Positions 9,328 through 21,338 of a stretch of DNA of 64,000 nt are shown piece after piece. Origin of the DNA: Craterostigma plantagineum (lineage: Eukaryota > Streptophyta > Magnoliopsida > Lamiales > Linderniaceae); contig JAPQWV010000028.1 of NCBI GenBank assembly GCA_027422505.1, positions 4,864,001-4,928,000 of the forward strand. Reading direction: 5' to 3'. The first letter of the stretch is position 1. Each line of letters begins with the position of its first letter. The notes under the pieces are model-generated. The model made no database searches, was not told the origin of the DNA, and saw only the letters and a program-made list of their open reading frames with translations. The position numbers and the translations under genes were made by a program.

Positions 9328-12300
9328 ACGCCAACTGGAATAACTCGGGATAACGAACTCTCATATCATCCTCATGTTCCCAAGTGGCTTCCTCAACTGA
9401 TTGATTTCGCCACAACACCTTAACTAACGGAATATTCTTATTCCGTAGTCGTTTCAACTCGTACATCAAAATCTCTACAGGCCTCTCTTCGTAACTCAAG
9501 TCGGGCTTGAGCTGTTGATAAAGAAGCTCATTCTGAATAACATGGTTCGGGTCCGCGACGTATTTTCGTAATGTCGATACGTGAAATACGTCGTGAACTT
9601 GCGATAGTGAGGCCGGTAACTCTAGTTGGTACGCGACTTCGCCAACTCGTCTGATAATTCTAAACGGGCCTATGTATCTGGGGCTCAGCTTGCCCTTTCG
9701 TCCGAAGCGTTTTACTCCTTTCATCGGTGAGATTTTTAGGAACACTTGGTCATCTTCTACAAATTCCAATGGTCGTCGTCGATGATCTGCGTAGCTCTTC
9801 TGACGACTCTGTGCGGTTCGCATCCTTTCCCGAATCTTCGTCACAGCTTCTGTCATTTCTCGGATCATATCAGGTCCTAACAATGTTCGCTCACCGATTT
9901 CGTCCCAATGGACTGGGGATCGGCATTTGCGCCCGTATAACGCCTCGTATGGCGCCATTCCGATTGTAGCGTGGAAACTGTTGTTGTATGAAAATTCTAT
10001 GAGTGGCAAGTACTTACTCCAGTTTCCTTTGAAATCGAGCACACATGCCCGTAGCATATCCTCGAGAGTCTGAATCGTTCGTTCAGACTGCCCATCGGTC
10101 TGGGGATGGTAAGCAGTACTGAACGAGAGCTTAGTACCCATTGCTTTCTGCAGGCTCTGCCAAAAGTTTGACAAAAATCTCGAATCTCGATCCGAGACTA
10201 TAGAAATTGGAATTCCATGGAGGCGGATGATTTCCTGAATATACAATTCAGCGTAACGTTCCATGGAAAAAGTGGAACTAATTGGAAGGAAATGAGCCGA
10301 TTTGGTCAGGCGATCAACGATTACCCAAATAGCATCGTGGCCTTTCGTCGTTTTGGGTAAACCAACGACGAAATCCATCGTGATATGATCCCACTTCCAT
10401 TCTGGAATGGGTAGAGGCTGTAGGGTTCCACCGGGTCGCTGGTGTTCCGCTTTAATCAATTGGCAAGTCATACATCGGTTCACGAATGCAGCGACGTCCT
10501 TCTTCATTCCCGGCCACCAGTACGTTATTCGTAAATCTTGATACATCTTTGTGGCTCCTGGGTGTACCGAATATGTGGTCGTGTGTGCTTCCTTCATTAT
10601 CGTTTGTCGCAGCTCTTTATGGTTAGGTATATAAAGACGGTTCTTGTATAGCAAAGCTCCATCCTCTCGGATGTTAAAATCTTCGGGTAGTGCCTCCTTC
10701 ATTTTTAGGTAGAGTTCGTCTTCTTCTTGTGTCTTCTTGATCTGTTCTAGCAGCGTGGGTTGGAGAGTTAGCGCTGCTAGTCTTGCCTCAACTTCGCCCA
10801 AATTAACTACTTCTATTCCAAACTGATGTAACTCTACATTCACCGCCTTTCGACTTAGCGCATCTGCGACTACGTTTGCCTTACCCGGATGATAGCTGAT
10901 GACGCAATCGTAGTCCTTGACGAGCTCCAGCCATCTTCGCTGTCGCATATTCAGTTCCTTCTGGGTGAAGAAATACTTCAAACTCTTATGGTCTGTGAAG
11001 ATCTCACATTTCTCTCCGTAGAGATAATGTCTCCAGATCTTCAGAGCGAAGACCACCGCTGCTAATTCGAGGTCATGGGTTGGGTAGTTCTTCTCGTATT
11101 CCTTTAGTTGTCGCGAAGCATAGGCAATCACCTTTCCGTTCTGCATTAGCACGCATCCCAAGCCATTCTTCGATGCATCGCTGTATACTGCAAATCCTCC
11201 GGCCCCTGATGGTATTGTCAATATTGGGGCAGAGGTAAGACGTTTCTTCAATTCTTGAAAACTCTGTTCGCATGCTTCGGTCCATTTGAACGGAACGTTC
11301 TTCCTCGTTAGATTGGTCAGTGTAGAGGCAATACTGGAGAAGTCCGCTATAAACTTACGGTAATATCCCGCAAGTCCCAGAAAACTTCGGACTTCGGTAG
11401 GAGTAGTAGGTCGTGGCCAGTTATTCACAGCTTCGATCTTACTCGGGTCCACAGAGATTCCATTCCCAGAAATAACGTGTCCCAAGAAGGCTACTTGCTC
11501 AAGCCAAAATTCACATTTCTTGAATTTGGCGTAGAGCTGTTTCTCTCGCAGGATTCCTAAGACGGTTCGTAGATGGGTTTCGTGTTCGTCTCTTGTCTTA
11601 GAATAGATCAAAATATCGTCGATAAAGACGATAACGAACCGATCGAGGTAGTTTTTGAAGACGCGATTCATCAAGTCCATAAAAGCAGCTGGGGCGTTTG
11701 TCAGTCCAAAAGGCATGACCAGAAACTCGTAATGGCCATACCTCGTACTGAACGCAGTTTTCGGAACATCTGCCTCCCTGATCTTCAACTGATGGTATCC
11801 CGAACGGAGGTCAATTTTCGAGAATACCGTAGCTCCTTGTAGTTGATCGAACAAATCATCGATCCTAGGCAAAGGGTATTTATTCTTGATCGTGATCTTA
11901 TTCAATTCTCGGTAGTCAATGCATAGTCGCATCGAACCATCCTTCTTTCGTACAAAAAGAACGGGTGCGCCCCACGGCGAAAAACTCGGCTGGATAAACC
12001 CCTTAGATAGTAAGTCTTCTAACTGTTCCTTCAATTCCTTTAACTCATTTGGTGCTAAACGGTAAGGGGCTTTAGAGATTGGGGCTGACCCTGGCATCAG
12101 ATCAATCTTGAACTGTATTTCTCGATCAGGGGGTAACCCCGGGAGATCGTCAGGAAATACATCAGTGTATTCGTTGGCTACAGGTATGTCTTTTAGTTCC
12201 GGCTGAGGTAAGTCCTCTGCCTTCACCGCATACACGAGATAAGACTCACAACCTGACCTCAAAAGTCGTTGAGCCTTTAGAGCTGATATTCGTGGAATAC

Positions 12301-13813
12301 TATTCTTATCTGTTTTTCCCGAAAAAGTGAATGCTTCTTCCTCGGGCAGTTGGAATTTAACGACCTTCTTGTTGCAATCTATGATGGCTCCATATCTTGA
12401 AAGCCAATCCATTCCGAAGATGACATCGTAGTCGTTCATCGGGATTACAATCAGGTCGACACTCAAGTTCCTACCCTCAATATTTACGACGCATCCTCGC
12501 AGTACTTGGTTGGTATGCGTCGGATCCCCATGAGGTAGAGTAACTACATAGTTGCATTCAGAGGAGGTAGGGGATATTCCTACCTTCGCCACGTACTTAG
12601 CCGACACAAATGAATGTGTGGCTCCAGAATCAATTAGCACTGAAGTGGGCACGTTATAGATAGTTAACGTACCCGTCACAACAGAAGGGTTCACTTCGGC
12701 CTCCTCATTGGTAAGCGTGAAAACCCGTGCAGGAACTGGTGGAGGTCGAACCGGTGGTTGGTTTGGGTTTCGGGGTAAAGGTGCATCACAGTTCCTAGAA
12801 TAATGACCCATTTTCCCGCACCTGAAGCACTGAGGGTTTGGATTTGCTCCGGATCTATAACATGTTCCAAAATGGTAGCGGCCGCACTGTCTGCACTGGG
12901 GCGCAGAATTTGGGGGTCTGCCCTGAATATTTATGGGTCCCTGATTCAGCATTGGGCGCCAATTTTGTTGACCCTGGCGATTTCCCTGGCCTTTGTTGAA
13001 AAATTGACGTTTACGGTCATTCCCTGGTCCTTGTTGACCCTCCTTTCTCTTTTTCGCTTCCAGAGCTTCAGAAATCTGAGACTCCGCTTGCTCCGCTATC
13101 ATGGCCCGTTCCGCTACTTGAGTAAATTCCATCTGTCGTGCTCCCGCAATACTTAGGTCACGATAAAGTTCAGGTTTGAGGCCTGTAATGAACCTCGTCA
13201 CCTTCAATAGGTTTGTCGCCACCATGTGAGGAGCAAAACGAGACAGCTCCTCGAATTTACGGATATATTGAGACACGGGCATTCCTCCTTGCCTGAGGTT
13301 CATGAATTCTAACATCCGTCGTTCTTGTTCGTGAGCAGTAAAGTATTTGCCGTGGAACAATTCTCTAAATCGTTCCCACGACATTACCACTGGGTCTTCC
13401 AAGACCTTCACAGTGTCCCACCAGAAACGGGCATTTCCTCTCAGCATTGAAACGGCGCACAGGACCTTTTCATCTTCAGGTACGCGGCTGTATATAAACA
13501 TATCTTCGATAGTCCGTAACCAATCTTCAGCTATTGCGGGATCGGTGGCATCCGCAAATGTTGGGGGATCCATCTTTCGAAAGCGTTCCCCGATAATTTC
13601 TACACGTGCAGGCTGAGGGGAGGGACGATGTTCAGACGAGCTATGATGATGAAGTAGCTCGTCGATTTGATCTGACTGGCGATTGATATGGTCTGACTGA
13701 CGTTGAAGCAATTCGGTCAGTCGTAAGATAGTAGAGTCCCTTTCATTCGGAGGGGACTCTGGCTCAGCTCTACGGCTGGATTCAGCCACATGTTCACTAC
13801 GAGTTCTTGGCAT
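9326..13813 (-). CDS. gag-pol: intact Tekay Gag-Pol polyprotein (1495 aa)
   Basis: A single frame encodes Gag and Pol of a Ty3/gypsy chromovirus. The Gag core is at about residues 75-245. Two Cys-rich motifs follow: [12 protein letters not shown] (307-318) and the zinc knuckle [14 protein letters not shown] (329-342). The protease has IDSGATHS at 394-401. RT spans about 590-780 with VFIDD at 729-733. RNase H shows D879, E916, D941 and D984. Integrase has the HHCC finger (H1077, H1084, C1114, C1117) and catalytic D1147, D1208 and E1244. A GPY/F module lies at 1382-1400 and a chromodomain-like tail at about 1445-1493 (VLWRN...EATWE), which in this clade directs insertion to heterochromatin. No stop or frameshift is present. 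The first Met is used because it matches the start in the G4 and G2 gag copies. Confidence 0.96.
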   Translation of the reverse strand: MPRTRSEHVAESSRRAEPESPPNERDSTILRLTELLQRQSDHINRQSDQIDELLHHHSSSEHRPSPQPARVEIIGERFRKMDPPTFADATDPAIAEDWLRTIEDMFIYSRVPEDEKVLCAVSMLRGNARFWWDTVKVLEDPVVMSWERFRELFHGKYFTAHEQERRMLEFMNLRQGGMPVSQYIRKFEELSRFAPHMVATNLLKVTRFITGLKPELYRDLSIAGARQMEFTQVAERAMIAEQAESQISEALEAKKRKEGQQGPGNDRKRQFFNKGQGNRQGQQNWRPMLNQGPINIQGRPPNSAPQCRQCGRYHFGTCYRSGANPNPQCFRCGKMGHYSRNCDAPLPRNPNQPPVRPPPVPARVFTLTNEEAEVNPSVVTGTLTIYNVPTSVLIDSGATHSFVSAKYVAKVGISPTSSECNYVVTLPHGDPTHTNQVLRGCVVNIEGRNLSVDLIVIPMNDYDVIFGMDWLSRYGAIIDCNKKVVKFQLPEEEAFTFSGKTDKNSIPRISALKAQRLLRSGCESYLVYAVKAEDLPQPELKDIPVANEYTDVFPDDLPGLPPDREIQFKIDLMPGSAPISKAPYRLAPNELKELKEQLEDLLSKGFIQPSFSPWGAPVLFVRKKDGSMRLCIDYRELNKITIKNKYPLPRIDDLFDQLQGATVFSKIDLRSGYHQLKIREADVPKTAFSTRYGHYEFLVMPFGLTNAPAAFMDLMNRVFKNYLDRFVIVFIDDILIYSKTRDEHETHLRTVLGILREKQLYAKFKKCEFWLEQVAFLGHVISGNGISVDPSKIEAVNNWPRPTTPTEVRSFLGLAGYYRKFIADFSSIASTLTNLTRKNVPFKWTEACEQSFQELKKRLTSAPILTIPSGAGGFAVYSDASKNGLGCVLMQNGKVIAYASRQLKEYEKNYPTHDLELAAVVFALKIWRHYLYGEKCEIFTDHKSLKYFFTQKELNMRQRRWLELVKDYDCVISYHPGKANVVADALSRKAVNVELHQFGIEVVNLGEVEARLAALTLQPTLLEQIKKTQEEDELYLKMKEALPEDFNIREDGALLYKNRLYIPNHKELRQTIMKEAHTTTYSVHPGATKMYQDLRITYWWPGMKKDVAAFVNRCMTCQLIKAEHQRPGGTLQPLPIPEWKWDHITMDFVVGLPKTTKGHDAIWVIVDRLTKSAHFLPISSTFSMERYAELYIQEIIRLHGIPISIVSDRDSRFLSNFWQSLQKAMGTKLSFSTAYHPQTDGQSERTIQTLEDMLRACVLDFKGNWSKYLPLIEFSYNNSFHATIGMAPYEALYGRKCRSPVHWDEIGERTLLGPDMIREMTEAVTKIRERMRTAQSRQKSYADHRRRPLEFVEDDQVFLKISPMKGVKRFGRKGKLSPRYIGPFRIIRRVGEVAYQLELPASLSQVHDVFHVSTLRKYVADPNHVIQNELLYQQLKPDLSYEERPVEILMYELKRLRNKNIPLVKVLWRNQSVEEATWEHEDDMRVRYPELFQLA

Positions 13814-13960
13814 TTTTCAACTACTATCTACAATAATTTACACAAGGCACATATCAGATAACACATAATCACATAATCAAGCATTTAACTTACAGGCCAG
13901 GCTGGTTCTCCAGGCTTTTGAGCGACAGTACATGGACAGTCTTCAGAATCTAAAGCCTAG

Positions 13961-13972
13961 GCTCTGATACCA
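13961..13972 (-). other. G1 primer binding site (tRNA-iMet)
   Basis: The - strand reads TGGTATCAGAGC, complementary to the 3' end of initiator-Met tRNA, two bases from the LTR end. Minus-strand DNA synthesis starts here. Confidence 0.95.
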
Positions 13973-14439
13973 CCTGGGGCGACCCTACTTTTCTAATTAA
14001 GGTTAGTGGCGGATTTTCGCAACGTAAGCCGCGGAAGACCCGTCTAACAAAAACTTTTTCCTAAAATATAATATAATATTATTTTACATAGTAGTATCTG
14101 TACAACGGCGTAGCCCCAAAAAGTCAAAAGAACAAAAATCCCTATTATCGCTCCACAGGTCTTCATCCATGTACCGCCCTGCCCTCAAAAGTCCGTGGAG
14201 CACCGCCACCAGCCGCCTCAGTCTTGACGCGCGTCGGCGCCAGACTCGGTACCTACAACACGTAAACACTGAGCGATTTGCCCAGTAGGTGAATAAAATG
14301 CATGTATGCACGTGGGCGCTCATTCCCAATCCCAATATCTCACATGTAATGTTCACTCTTTCTTTTCCCGTAATCCTGTCTCAAATCACACAACACAGGG
14401 CCCTAGGTCAGACTCGACACCTCGCGCGCCTATAACATA

Positions 14440-14643
14440 ACGGAAGCTTACACTAGCAGCGTTTTGACGTTCACGCAACTGCCCTACTAGGTCGCTCTTC
14501 CGTAAGCGGTTGCCGACATTGACAGCGTTTTGACGTTCACGCAACTGCCCTGTCAATGTCCCTCCGCTGAAAATAATAAAATCACGACGGTTTTGCACCT
14601 CGGGACGTTCACGCCCGAGTAGACAGATCGATCACGCCTGTCT
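14440..14643 (-). other. four-hairpin module in G1 5' LTR
   Basis: This copy is identical by eye to 6833-7036. It is the one expected to be transcribed into the 5' leader if the RNA start lies upstream of it. Confidence 0.75.
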
Positions 14644-14911
14644 GCCGTCAGGTGTCATACGAGTACCAACCTCGACTCCTCAACGAGTCAACAACAAAAA
14701 TCACAAACATCTCATTCTACCCCGCTCGACGATATCTCAAGTTAACCGTCTCAATACGGTGTACATATCTCACCCCAATGATATGATATGCATATGTCAT
14801 GCATATAAACGTGATAACGGATAAAACGTATTTTCATGTAAGACGTACGAGAAATAGGTAAGGCACATAAATCACGTAAATCACATAATCACATGAAAAC
14901 ACATAATTTGT

Positions 14912-14915
<4 letters not shown>

Positions 14916-14960
<45 letters not shown>

Positions 14961-15160
14961 GTAACCGGGGAAAGCCGATGGTGAAACCCCGGGGCCGACC
15001 CACTACCTGCTAAACGGGCCGACCAGTTCAATCGCACATGTCTGGGCCCATGTGGGCAGGCCTGGAGAAATGTCACAGGGTGGAGGTTCGAACCCAGGAC
15101 CTCCCCCAACATGACTCCAGGCACCTCCCCCTCAACCAGTAGAGCTAAGGGCTCATCGGC
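14916..15160 (-). mobile_element. tRNA-derived SINE copy 1
   Basis: This 245-bp insert on the - strand has a tRNA-like head with A box TAGCTCTACTGG (+ 15136-15147) and B box GGTTCGAACC (+ 15085-15094), a unique body, and an A tail seen as about 45 T on the + strand (to 14959). A 13-bp target duplication ATAATTTGTGTTT flanks it (14903-14915 and 15162-15174). The sister LTR has the empty site near 7289-7301, proving insertion after G1 arrived. It is transcribed by RNA polymerase III and mobilised by a LINE in trans. Confidence 0.93.
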
Positions 15161-15382
15161 CATAATTTGTGTTTACGTATTGTAGATGGATAATCCACCT
15201 ACCTGTCCTCCCGCTATCGCTAAACAAGCGGTCTGATGGAATCCTTATAAGTTGATTCTCTGAATACATAAATATTACCATATCAGTATATTTGCTAAAC
15301 TACATAAGTTCTCAAGTTCCTAACCCTAATTATAGAAAACCCTAAAATTTATGAAAAAAACCTAAAAATAATGATATTTCTA

Positions 15383-15601
15383 GCCAATGAGCCCTCAGTC
15401 CTACTGGCTGAGGGGGAGGTGCTTAGGGTCATGTTGGGAGAGGTCTTGGGTTCGAATCTCATCCCTGTGACATTTCCCTAAGCCTGCCCACATGGGCCCA
15501 GACATGTGCGATTGACCTGGTCGACCTGTTTAGCAGGTAGTGGGTCGGCCCCGGGGTTTACCATCGGCTTTACCCGGTTACCAAAAAAAAAAAAAAAAAA
15601 A
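15383..15601 (+). mobile_element. tRNA-derived SINE copy 2
   Basis: Same family as copy 1 in the opposite orientation, roughly 12 % different by eye. A box TCAGTCCTACTGG at 15395-15407, B box GGTTCGAATC at 15449-15458, A tail 15583-15601. A 13-bp target duplication AATGATATTTCTA lies at 15370-15382 and 15602-15614. The empty site is in the other LTR near 7500-7515. The two copies are only about 220 bp apart. Confidence 0.93.
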
Positions 15602-15660
15602 AATGATATTTCTAAAAATAAATAAACCCTAGATACAGCGAAAATTCTAAAATATCGAAA

Positions 15661-16380
15661 CTTTATTAATTAAAACACAATGTCGAAATCTCACAAATGT
15701 CGACATCTTATCCCTCAAAATGTCGAGACATAAAAATGTCGAGATCTATTCCTGCCAAAATGTCGAATACAAATGTCGAGCTATTTGCTATTACTTCTCA
15801 AGACTTAATAAAAGTCGAGACCTTCTAACTATAAATGTCGAGCTATCTAATAAAATGTCGAGCTCTTTTATACAACAAATGTCGAGATCCTTCATATATA
15901 AGCTTGTCGAGACCTATATGAAGATGTCGAATTGTTCCTGAAAAGTCGAACTCTCATTGAATCACCTAAACTTTATAATAATAAATTATTCGTTGGGAGG
16001 AGTTTATTAGTGGGGTTAAATGTCGAAGAGGTTCATAGAAGATGTCGAGACCTTAACAAAATGTCGAGATCTCTTATAGTTAAGAAAGAACAAATATCGA
16101 AATCATTACTTCTTGAAAATATCGAAACATTTGTAAAATGTCGAGACATCTAAAACAAATATAAATGTCGAGATTCCAAACCACATTAATATCCTAAAAA
16201 TATCGAGACCCTAAAGAAGTCGAGACCCTTGAAATGTCGAGACCAATTAAATGTCGAGATTTCTGTCTGTATACTCAACCTCGAACTCTAACAAAATGTC
16301 GATATATTACTATGTAAATTTGTCGAAGTCTTATAACATTCATCTCGACATCTATCTATTTACCATCTCGACATCTAATC
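15661..16380 (-). repeat. TCGA-word array in G1 5' LTR
   Basis: Essentially identical copy of the array at 7560-8290, differing by two single-base length changes. Confidence 0.8.
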
Positions 16381-17391
16381 CTCGTGAAGCACCTATTGAA
16401 ATTCATCCCACCCTTAATATTTCATGTACAAGAGTCACTAGCACTCCTAGTTATACAAACCCACATGCTCAGTACTGTGCTTTTAGGGTTTTCTACCCAT
16501 GATAAATTTCGAAGTCTTACGATAGGGTCACTTAAATTTTGCAAATAGTATATTCCGAAATTAATTTCCTTAAAACTTAAGTTATCTTCGAGATCATTAA
16601 AATTTATCTAACCTTAATTCGAGTTAATCCAAGCCAATTCCTTCGAAAATCAGTAAAGTCCCTCGAAAATCATAAATATGTAAAAATCAAAATTTATATT
16701 TTTATTCTACTATGATACCTTCGAAATCCATGATATCTCCCGAAAATAGTACTGCCTAAAATTAATAAGTCCACCAAGATTACCATGTGTTCAAGATTCA
16801 TCAAGGTCTAAACGTTAGTACCTAAGGACTCATGAACACAAATCGAAATTCTAGGGTTTCCTAATCATGGTAAATTTCGAAAGCTCCTACTGTTAAGCAT
16901 GAAATCAGTTAGAGACATATAACATCGAAACTTTTATTAATTATACTAAGCATAAAAGATATACCTTACTTCCTATTTCGTGATTAAATTTCGTTGGTGA
17001 TGAGCTTGCCAAGATTTTCTCTATTCTTCGTTGATTATGACCTTATTTAGACTTTTCTCTCTTCTTTTTCTTTAGCTCAAATGTTCTTCCTTTCCCTTTT
17101 TACGTTCATTCCTCTACTAGCCTACTAATGATTACTATTAGGATTGATAGTACCAAGGTGATAAGTCTCTTACGTAAAAACCCCTTGAGCTAAGTAATCC
17201 ATTCTTTTCTTTTAATTGATACATTCGATCCTCTTCATTTGGGCCTATGCAAAACTATTTGGGCTGATTTTTAAGTTGAGTTTGGGATAAAAATTCCTTT
17301 ACTTGGTCCATTCGAATATTACCTTCATGGAATTGATTGTCAAAATACTAATTACGTTCTAATTCCCGTATTAAAATTTACGGGTATTACA

Positions 17392-17396
17392 GAAAC
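17392..17396. repeat. target-site duplication of G1 (right)
   Basis: GAAAC, matching 6363-6367. Confidence 0.92.
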
Positions 17397-17836
17397 TGTT
17401 CCCATCATTTGTACACATATCCCTGTAAGAATGAGACTAGATAGTCAAACTCGTCTCTGGAGTTCACTGTAACATGTTAAACATTTTTTCTGTTCTTTTA
17501 TGCTACGTTTCGGTTTTTGTAAAACCTGTGTACCTATAATATCCACAGTACCCACAATATCCATTATACCCATCTTTCTCATCTTATCATACCATCGTTA
17601 ACGGGGAATTGTCAGGGGTTTCCATACTCTTATTACTTATGCGTATGAGATGAATGTGATTCAGGTACGGCCAGTCTTCCTCCTCCCCCTATCATAAGTG
17701 TATCGTACTCTATATGCATCATTCACTTTACTATCCTTTGCCTTAATATGCAAAAAGAGTCTAAGGCAGACCATAACATATAAATACCATGCAATTGTCT
17801 ATAGAACCTAAAGCCTAGACTCTGATGCATACATGT
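17397..17836 (-). other. degraded gypsy leader remnant
   Basis: No gene. The end, around 17810-17836, reads like the leader and a worn primer site of a - strand gypsy element (CCTAAAGCCTAGACTCTGATG, compared with the G1 leader before its PBS). The rest cannot be assigned. Confidence 0.4.
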
Positions 17837-17985
17837 AGCGCCCCGTTTCCTTTAACCTTATTTGCGCAGCTATTACATTTTTCCCATAAAAAGTTTTCGC
17901 TTTTCTTTCCTTTCATAACCATTCCCTTTGAACATGGATGGGGGCGTACATCTGTCTATTCCCTTTCACTCATAACGTCATAATT
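17837..17985 (-). repeat. gypsy LTR remnant
   Basis: It begins TGTAGCGCCCCG directly after the worn primer site, as a - strand 5' LTR would (compare G4 TGTAGCGACCCTCG at 60373). It stops after about 150 bp where copia gag text starts. Confidence 0.45.
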
Positions 17986-18425
17986 ATTTTAACATTGTAT
18001 AGAAATCTTCTCTCCTCATTCTTAGCTTTGAAGGAATCATACGCCGTGAGTATATTCGCCTTCTTAGCCTTGACGCCTACTTCGGTTCCTTGCATCATCC
18101 TCTCCAGTTCATCCCACATTCCTTTAGCCCTTGGGAGGCTATCAATCTGTCTATATATCGTCGGGGATGCCCTGCATTAGTGTGTTCTTGGCTATCAGAT
18201 CTACCTTCGCTCTTCTTTTATCAGCATCGCCGTACTCGCTAGGTAGTTTCACTCGCCTAGTGGGTTCGACTCGAGGATTATTCGAGCTATCACCTTCTTG
18301 ATTTATATAAATTACTTATGGTCCCTCAATGAGTGATTTAAGCAAGTCTTTAGCCTGATCTTTAAGCTCGATGAAATTCAAGAACCTACTCCTCCACACT
18401 GTGTATTCGCCTCTTCTGGTCCAGC
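17986..18425 (-). pseudogene. copia Gag N-terminal remnant (C1/C2 family)
   Basis: The - strand aligns by eye with the intact Gag frame at 45246-45719: the same order of phrases for the Gag core, including the segments before and after the SFKAK region. No long frame remains. Its position to the right of G1, with the Gag C-terminus of C1 to the left, suggests one copia copy split by later insertions. Confidence 0.65.
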
Positions 18426-18429
18426 TTTG

Positions 18430-18600
18430 CAGGGACGGATCTACAGAGGGGCTTGGGGGGTCTGTTGCCCCCCGACCGGCCGGCTTACCCCTTAGGCGTG
18501 CGCCGGCGGCAACTCCGACGAGGCTGTTTTTTTCTTCTACCCAGCTGCAAAGCCCCCCGATGAAGACGCTGAATAGGGCATAGTGGGGGCTGGGCTGGGC
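18430..18600 (+). mobile_element. possible DNA transposon end (hAT-like)
   Basis: The sequence starting CAGGGACGGATC followed by G-rich and C-rich tracts resembles the terminal repeat of plant hAT-type transposons known for ends of the form CAG-GGCGGAGCCAG. No matching inverted end or target duplication was found nearby, so it would be a truncated end. Confidence 0.3.
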
Positions 18601-19430
18601 TGGTTAAAATGATTTGGGGTTGTTATTTATGATACAAAGTTAATCGCCTTTGAACTTATTTAATTTTTTGGGCCATTATGGCTTATGTATAACATATTTT
18701 GAACTCATGCATGTAATAATTTTTTTCGTGTTGGGCCTTATGTATAACAACTTTCATTTCTATTCAAAATTTTAATTCTTTTTTATTTTTTTCCTTGAAA
18801 ATTCATTTTTATTTACGGACCCCAACTTAGTAGTTTTGCCTTTTGAAGTTGTTTAATTACTTTTAATTCTATTTTGTAAAGTTTTTATCTATAAATGAAA
18901 CTATATAAAATTACATTTCAAATAAAAATGTCATTCCACAATAGAAAAATAAATAAAGTTAGAATGGTACATAAGGATTCTTTTTAGAATATTCATCGAA
19001 ATATCAACCATTTAGATAAAGAGCAGTTTATATTCACCTCTCACCCTTAACATAATAGAAGAGATATGGGTTGACATAATTTTGCAGGCAGATGGGTGGA
19101 TTTTCTATGTGACTGGTTGATGAGCGGACAATGTGATTGAGCAGCCAGAGCCATTTTACATTTCTGGTGGTCACGTGTTTTTAAATAAAGTGAGGCCCTA
19201 AACATAAACGTAGATCATACAGGTGAGAACTCTAAATGAACGGGTCAAAATCCGACCCAGTCAAGCCCCCCCCCCCCCATGCGTACAATAAACGACCCCG
19301 AATAACCTCATAACCCCCAAAATTCAAGAAAGCAATCAACGCCGAATCATAAAAATAAACGAACGCAACCAAGCAGGCGCGTAGTGAATAAAATTGACAG
19401 CGAAGTATTTGATATTATTACGGTAAACAT
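18601..19430. other. AT-rich non-coding stretch
   Basis: No gene or element end is recognised. A run of 13 C lies at 19266-19278. Confidence 0.4.
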
Positions 19431-21213
19431 TGTTGGGTTACCCGGTGTCTCCCGGAGACGCCACGTTCCCGGGTACGTTGTGAAACAAAAATTTTTCGGA
19501 TTCCCCGATTGCTCTTGTAGCTCGGATCAGAATAGTACACATAAACACGTAATAGGGCGGGTCAAATCCGTAGAGAATTACCAGTTGAAGCGAGTGGCAG
19601 CTCCTCGTCCTTTTCTTCAAGACTTCGTCGATGGTGGTGGATGGCACTAGATCATCACGCCGACCTCGTAGTGTACCACGGAATCAGTTCTCTAAAGATG
19701 GCTAGAGAGAACTGAGCGCTCGCGTGGGAGAAAAGTATGTGCGTTCTGTGTGTGTTTTTGTGCCTTGTGATGGACGAGAATTCTCCTACTATCGAGCACG
19801 AAATTTCTCTTATGAAATATGAAATAGAGCTGCCCTATTTATACTAAGCTAGAATCGAAAATCCCAAGAATATCTCAAAGATATGATTTTCGAGTTTTAC
19901 TTCTTAAGTGGTGAGATTCTTTTGCCATATTTTACTCTCCTTTTAATTCCAAATCCAAACTTAAGGAAGCTTGCTATTATTAGGAAACCAACTTAAGTAT
20001 CAAGTCAAACTAAGTATCTTTAAATATGAAAGAAATTCGAAACTTAATCCTAGATTAATTTCGGAATTTCAACTTAAAATAAATTACTTTGTCTATATTT
20101 ATATTTAGTTTTCGAAATTACTTCCCAAGGTATAATTCAAAAATCAGCTTAGGGTTAAATTCCAATTTTACCCTCAAGCCTTTTAAGCACTTGGCCAAGA
20201 CCAAGTCTTAAAGTTAGTTTCATACGAAGTCCGACTTCGGTTCATTAAACGGTCCGAGGCCCACTAAGGCGTGGCCCAACGGCCCAAGGCCCGTTAAGGC
20301 CCAAAACACTTTCTCTCCTTATCAGTACACGTTGATGATCCTTTTTAAGCCCGACTCTCTAGGTTCGACTCAATTGGCAAGGGAGGAATCGAAGAGTCCG
20401 GTAGTTAGCTAGCCAATCCCGCAGTACCGGACCGTAACCCGATTCGAGTACGAATTTCGACCCAATCTTTATTCCAGAACCTCATTATAGATTAATACTA
20501 CGTATAAAACGGAGACGAGGCAAATTACCAAATTACCCTCCATATCACACATGAATAAGTTCAATACCTTGGCCAAGGATTTTGTAATTTCCTGTCGCCG
20601 TCCACATAGGACACTTGTCTCGATTACTTACGAGACTGTGAATTCGTACTTGGCGGTCTGAGCCCGACAATCACAAATCGTCATCAAGACCGCATCTGGC
20701 CCGCTGACCCATGGAACCGCAAATCGGGTCAAGGGAAACCAGTGACAGTCGAGACTTCGAAGTCACCTCCATCAAAGCCCCTTTCGGTCTAAGGTTCACG
20801 TTGACTACTATAGCGTTGTCGTCGGTCATTGACACTCCTTGAGTAATAAGCCATGTTCGACCGTACGACCCGTGAGTCAGTGTCCATGAAACGATTCAAT
20901 CCCTTGATTCGATTCGTATCACAAGTCACGACCTCCGCTTCCAAGCGGGATATCGGCACACGATAGGTCATCGACAAATAAGCCGTGATCGGTTATCCAG
21001 CACCCAACTGGAGCCTCAGGCTTACAGACTTTTAACGTTCGAGGTTAAGAGTCCACTGGTGCCTTCCTCTCTCTCGTGCCCATCGAGAACAGTGACTCAA
21101 CTCGACACATTTGATTTGTTCATTTATTGCTTTACCGAATGCTAAGTAAAGAACTCTTATATCCAATAAACGAACAATGCCTTTCAATAAACACACGATA
21201 ATATTTTATTGCA
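19431..21213 (-). repeat. probable orphan LTR
   Basis: The block starts TGTTGGGTTACC and ends near TTTTATTGCA on the + strand, consistent with TG...CA. In - strand sense a TATA box TATAAATAGGG (+ 19833-19843) is followed by about 400 bp to the end, like U3-R-U5. It differs from the LTR-like sequence at 26090, so it is not the 3' LTR of the neighbouring SIRE-like element. No target duplication was found; both limits are tentative. Confidence 0.45.
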
Positions 21214-21338
21214 CAAAAAGGTTGTATGGCGACCCTACTTCCTAATTAGCTCGATAATTCCCAATCGATCACGGATGTTGCAGAATCTTATCTCAACTAG
21301 GGGCTTTGCGAATATATCAGCGAGCTGATCATTTGTTC

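Larger units (their letters stand above)
6368..17391 (-). mobile_element. complete Tekay-type Ty3/gypsy chromovirus G1
   Basis: All parts are present in - strand order: 5' LTR (13975-17391), iMet primer site (13961-13972), a single intact gag-pol frame (13813-9326), polypurine tract (9292-9304) and 3' LTR (6368-9291). The LTRs begin and end TG...CA and a 5-bp duplication GAAAC flanks the element. Comparing the LTRs by eye outside the SINE insertions I find one substitution and a few 1-3 bp length changes, so insertion is very recent. The element inserted into older repeat debris. Confidence 0.96.
13975..17391 (-). repeat. G1 5' LTR (3417 bp, with two SINE insertions)
   Basis: It is the same LTR as 6368-9291 plus about 490 bp from two SINEs with their target duplications (14903-15174 and 15370-15614). 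Outside these I see one substitution (G7564 against A at about 15664) and four small length differences. As 5' LTR it should carry the promoter; the SINEs sit between the word array and the hairpin module in sense order. Confidence 0.95.

Noticed and set aside
15085..15147. tRNA gene
   Set aside because: A and B boxes are present, but the sequence has no cloverleaf arms and belongs to a flanked SINE insertion.
19266..19278. poly-C run as a structural element
   Set aside because: A single homopolymer of 13 C without G-tract partners; probably simple slippage.
21220..21250. GGCGACCCTACTT as a gypsy LTR end
   Set aside because: It resembles the G1 LTR start, but the flanking bases translate continuously with the copia RNase H end and no PBS or PPT fits.
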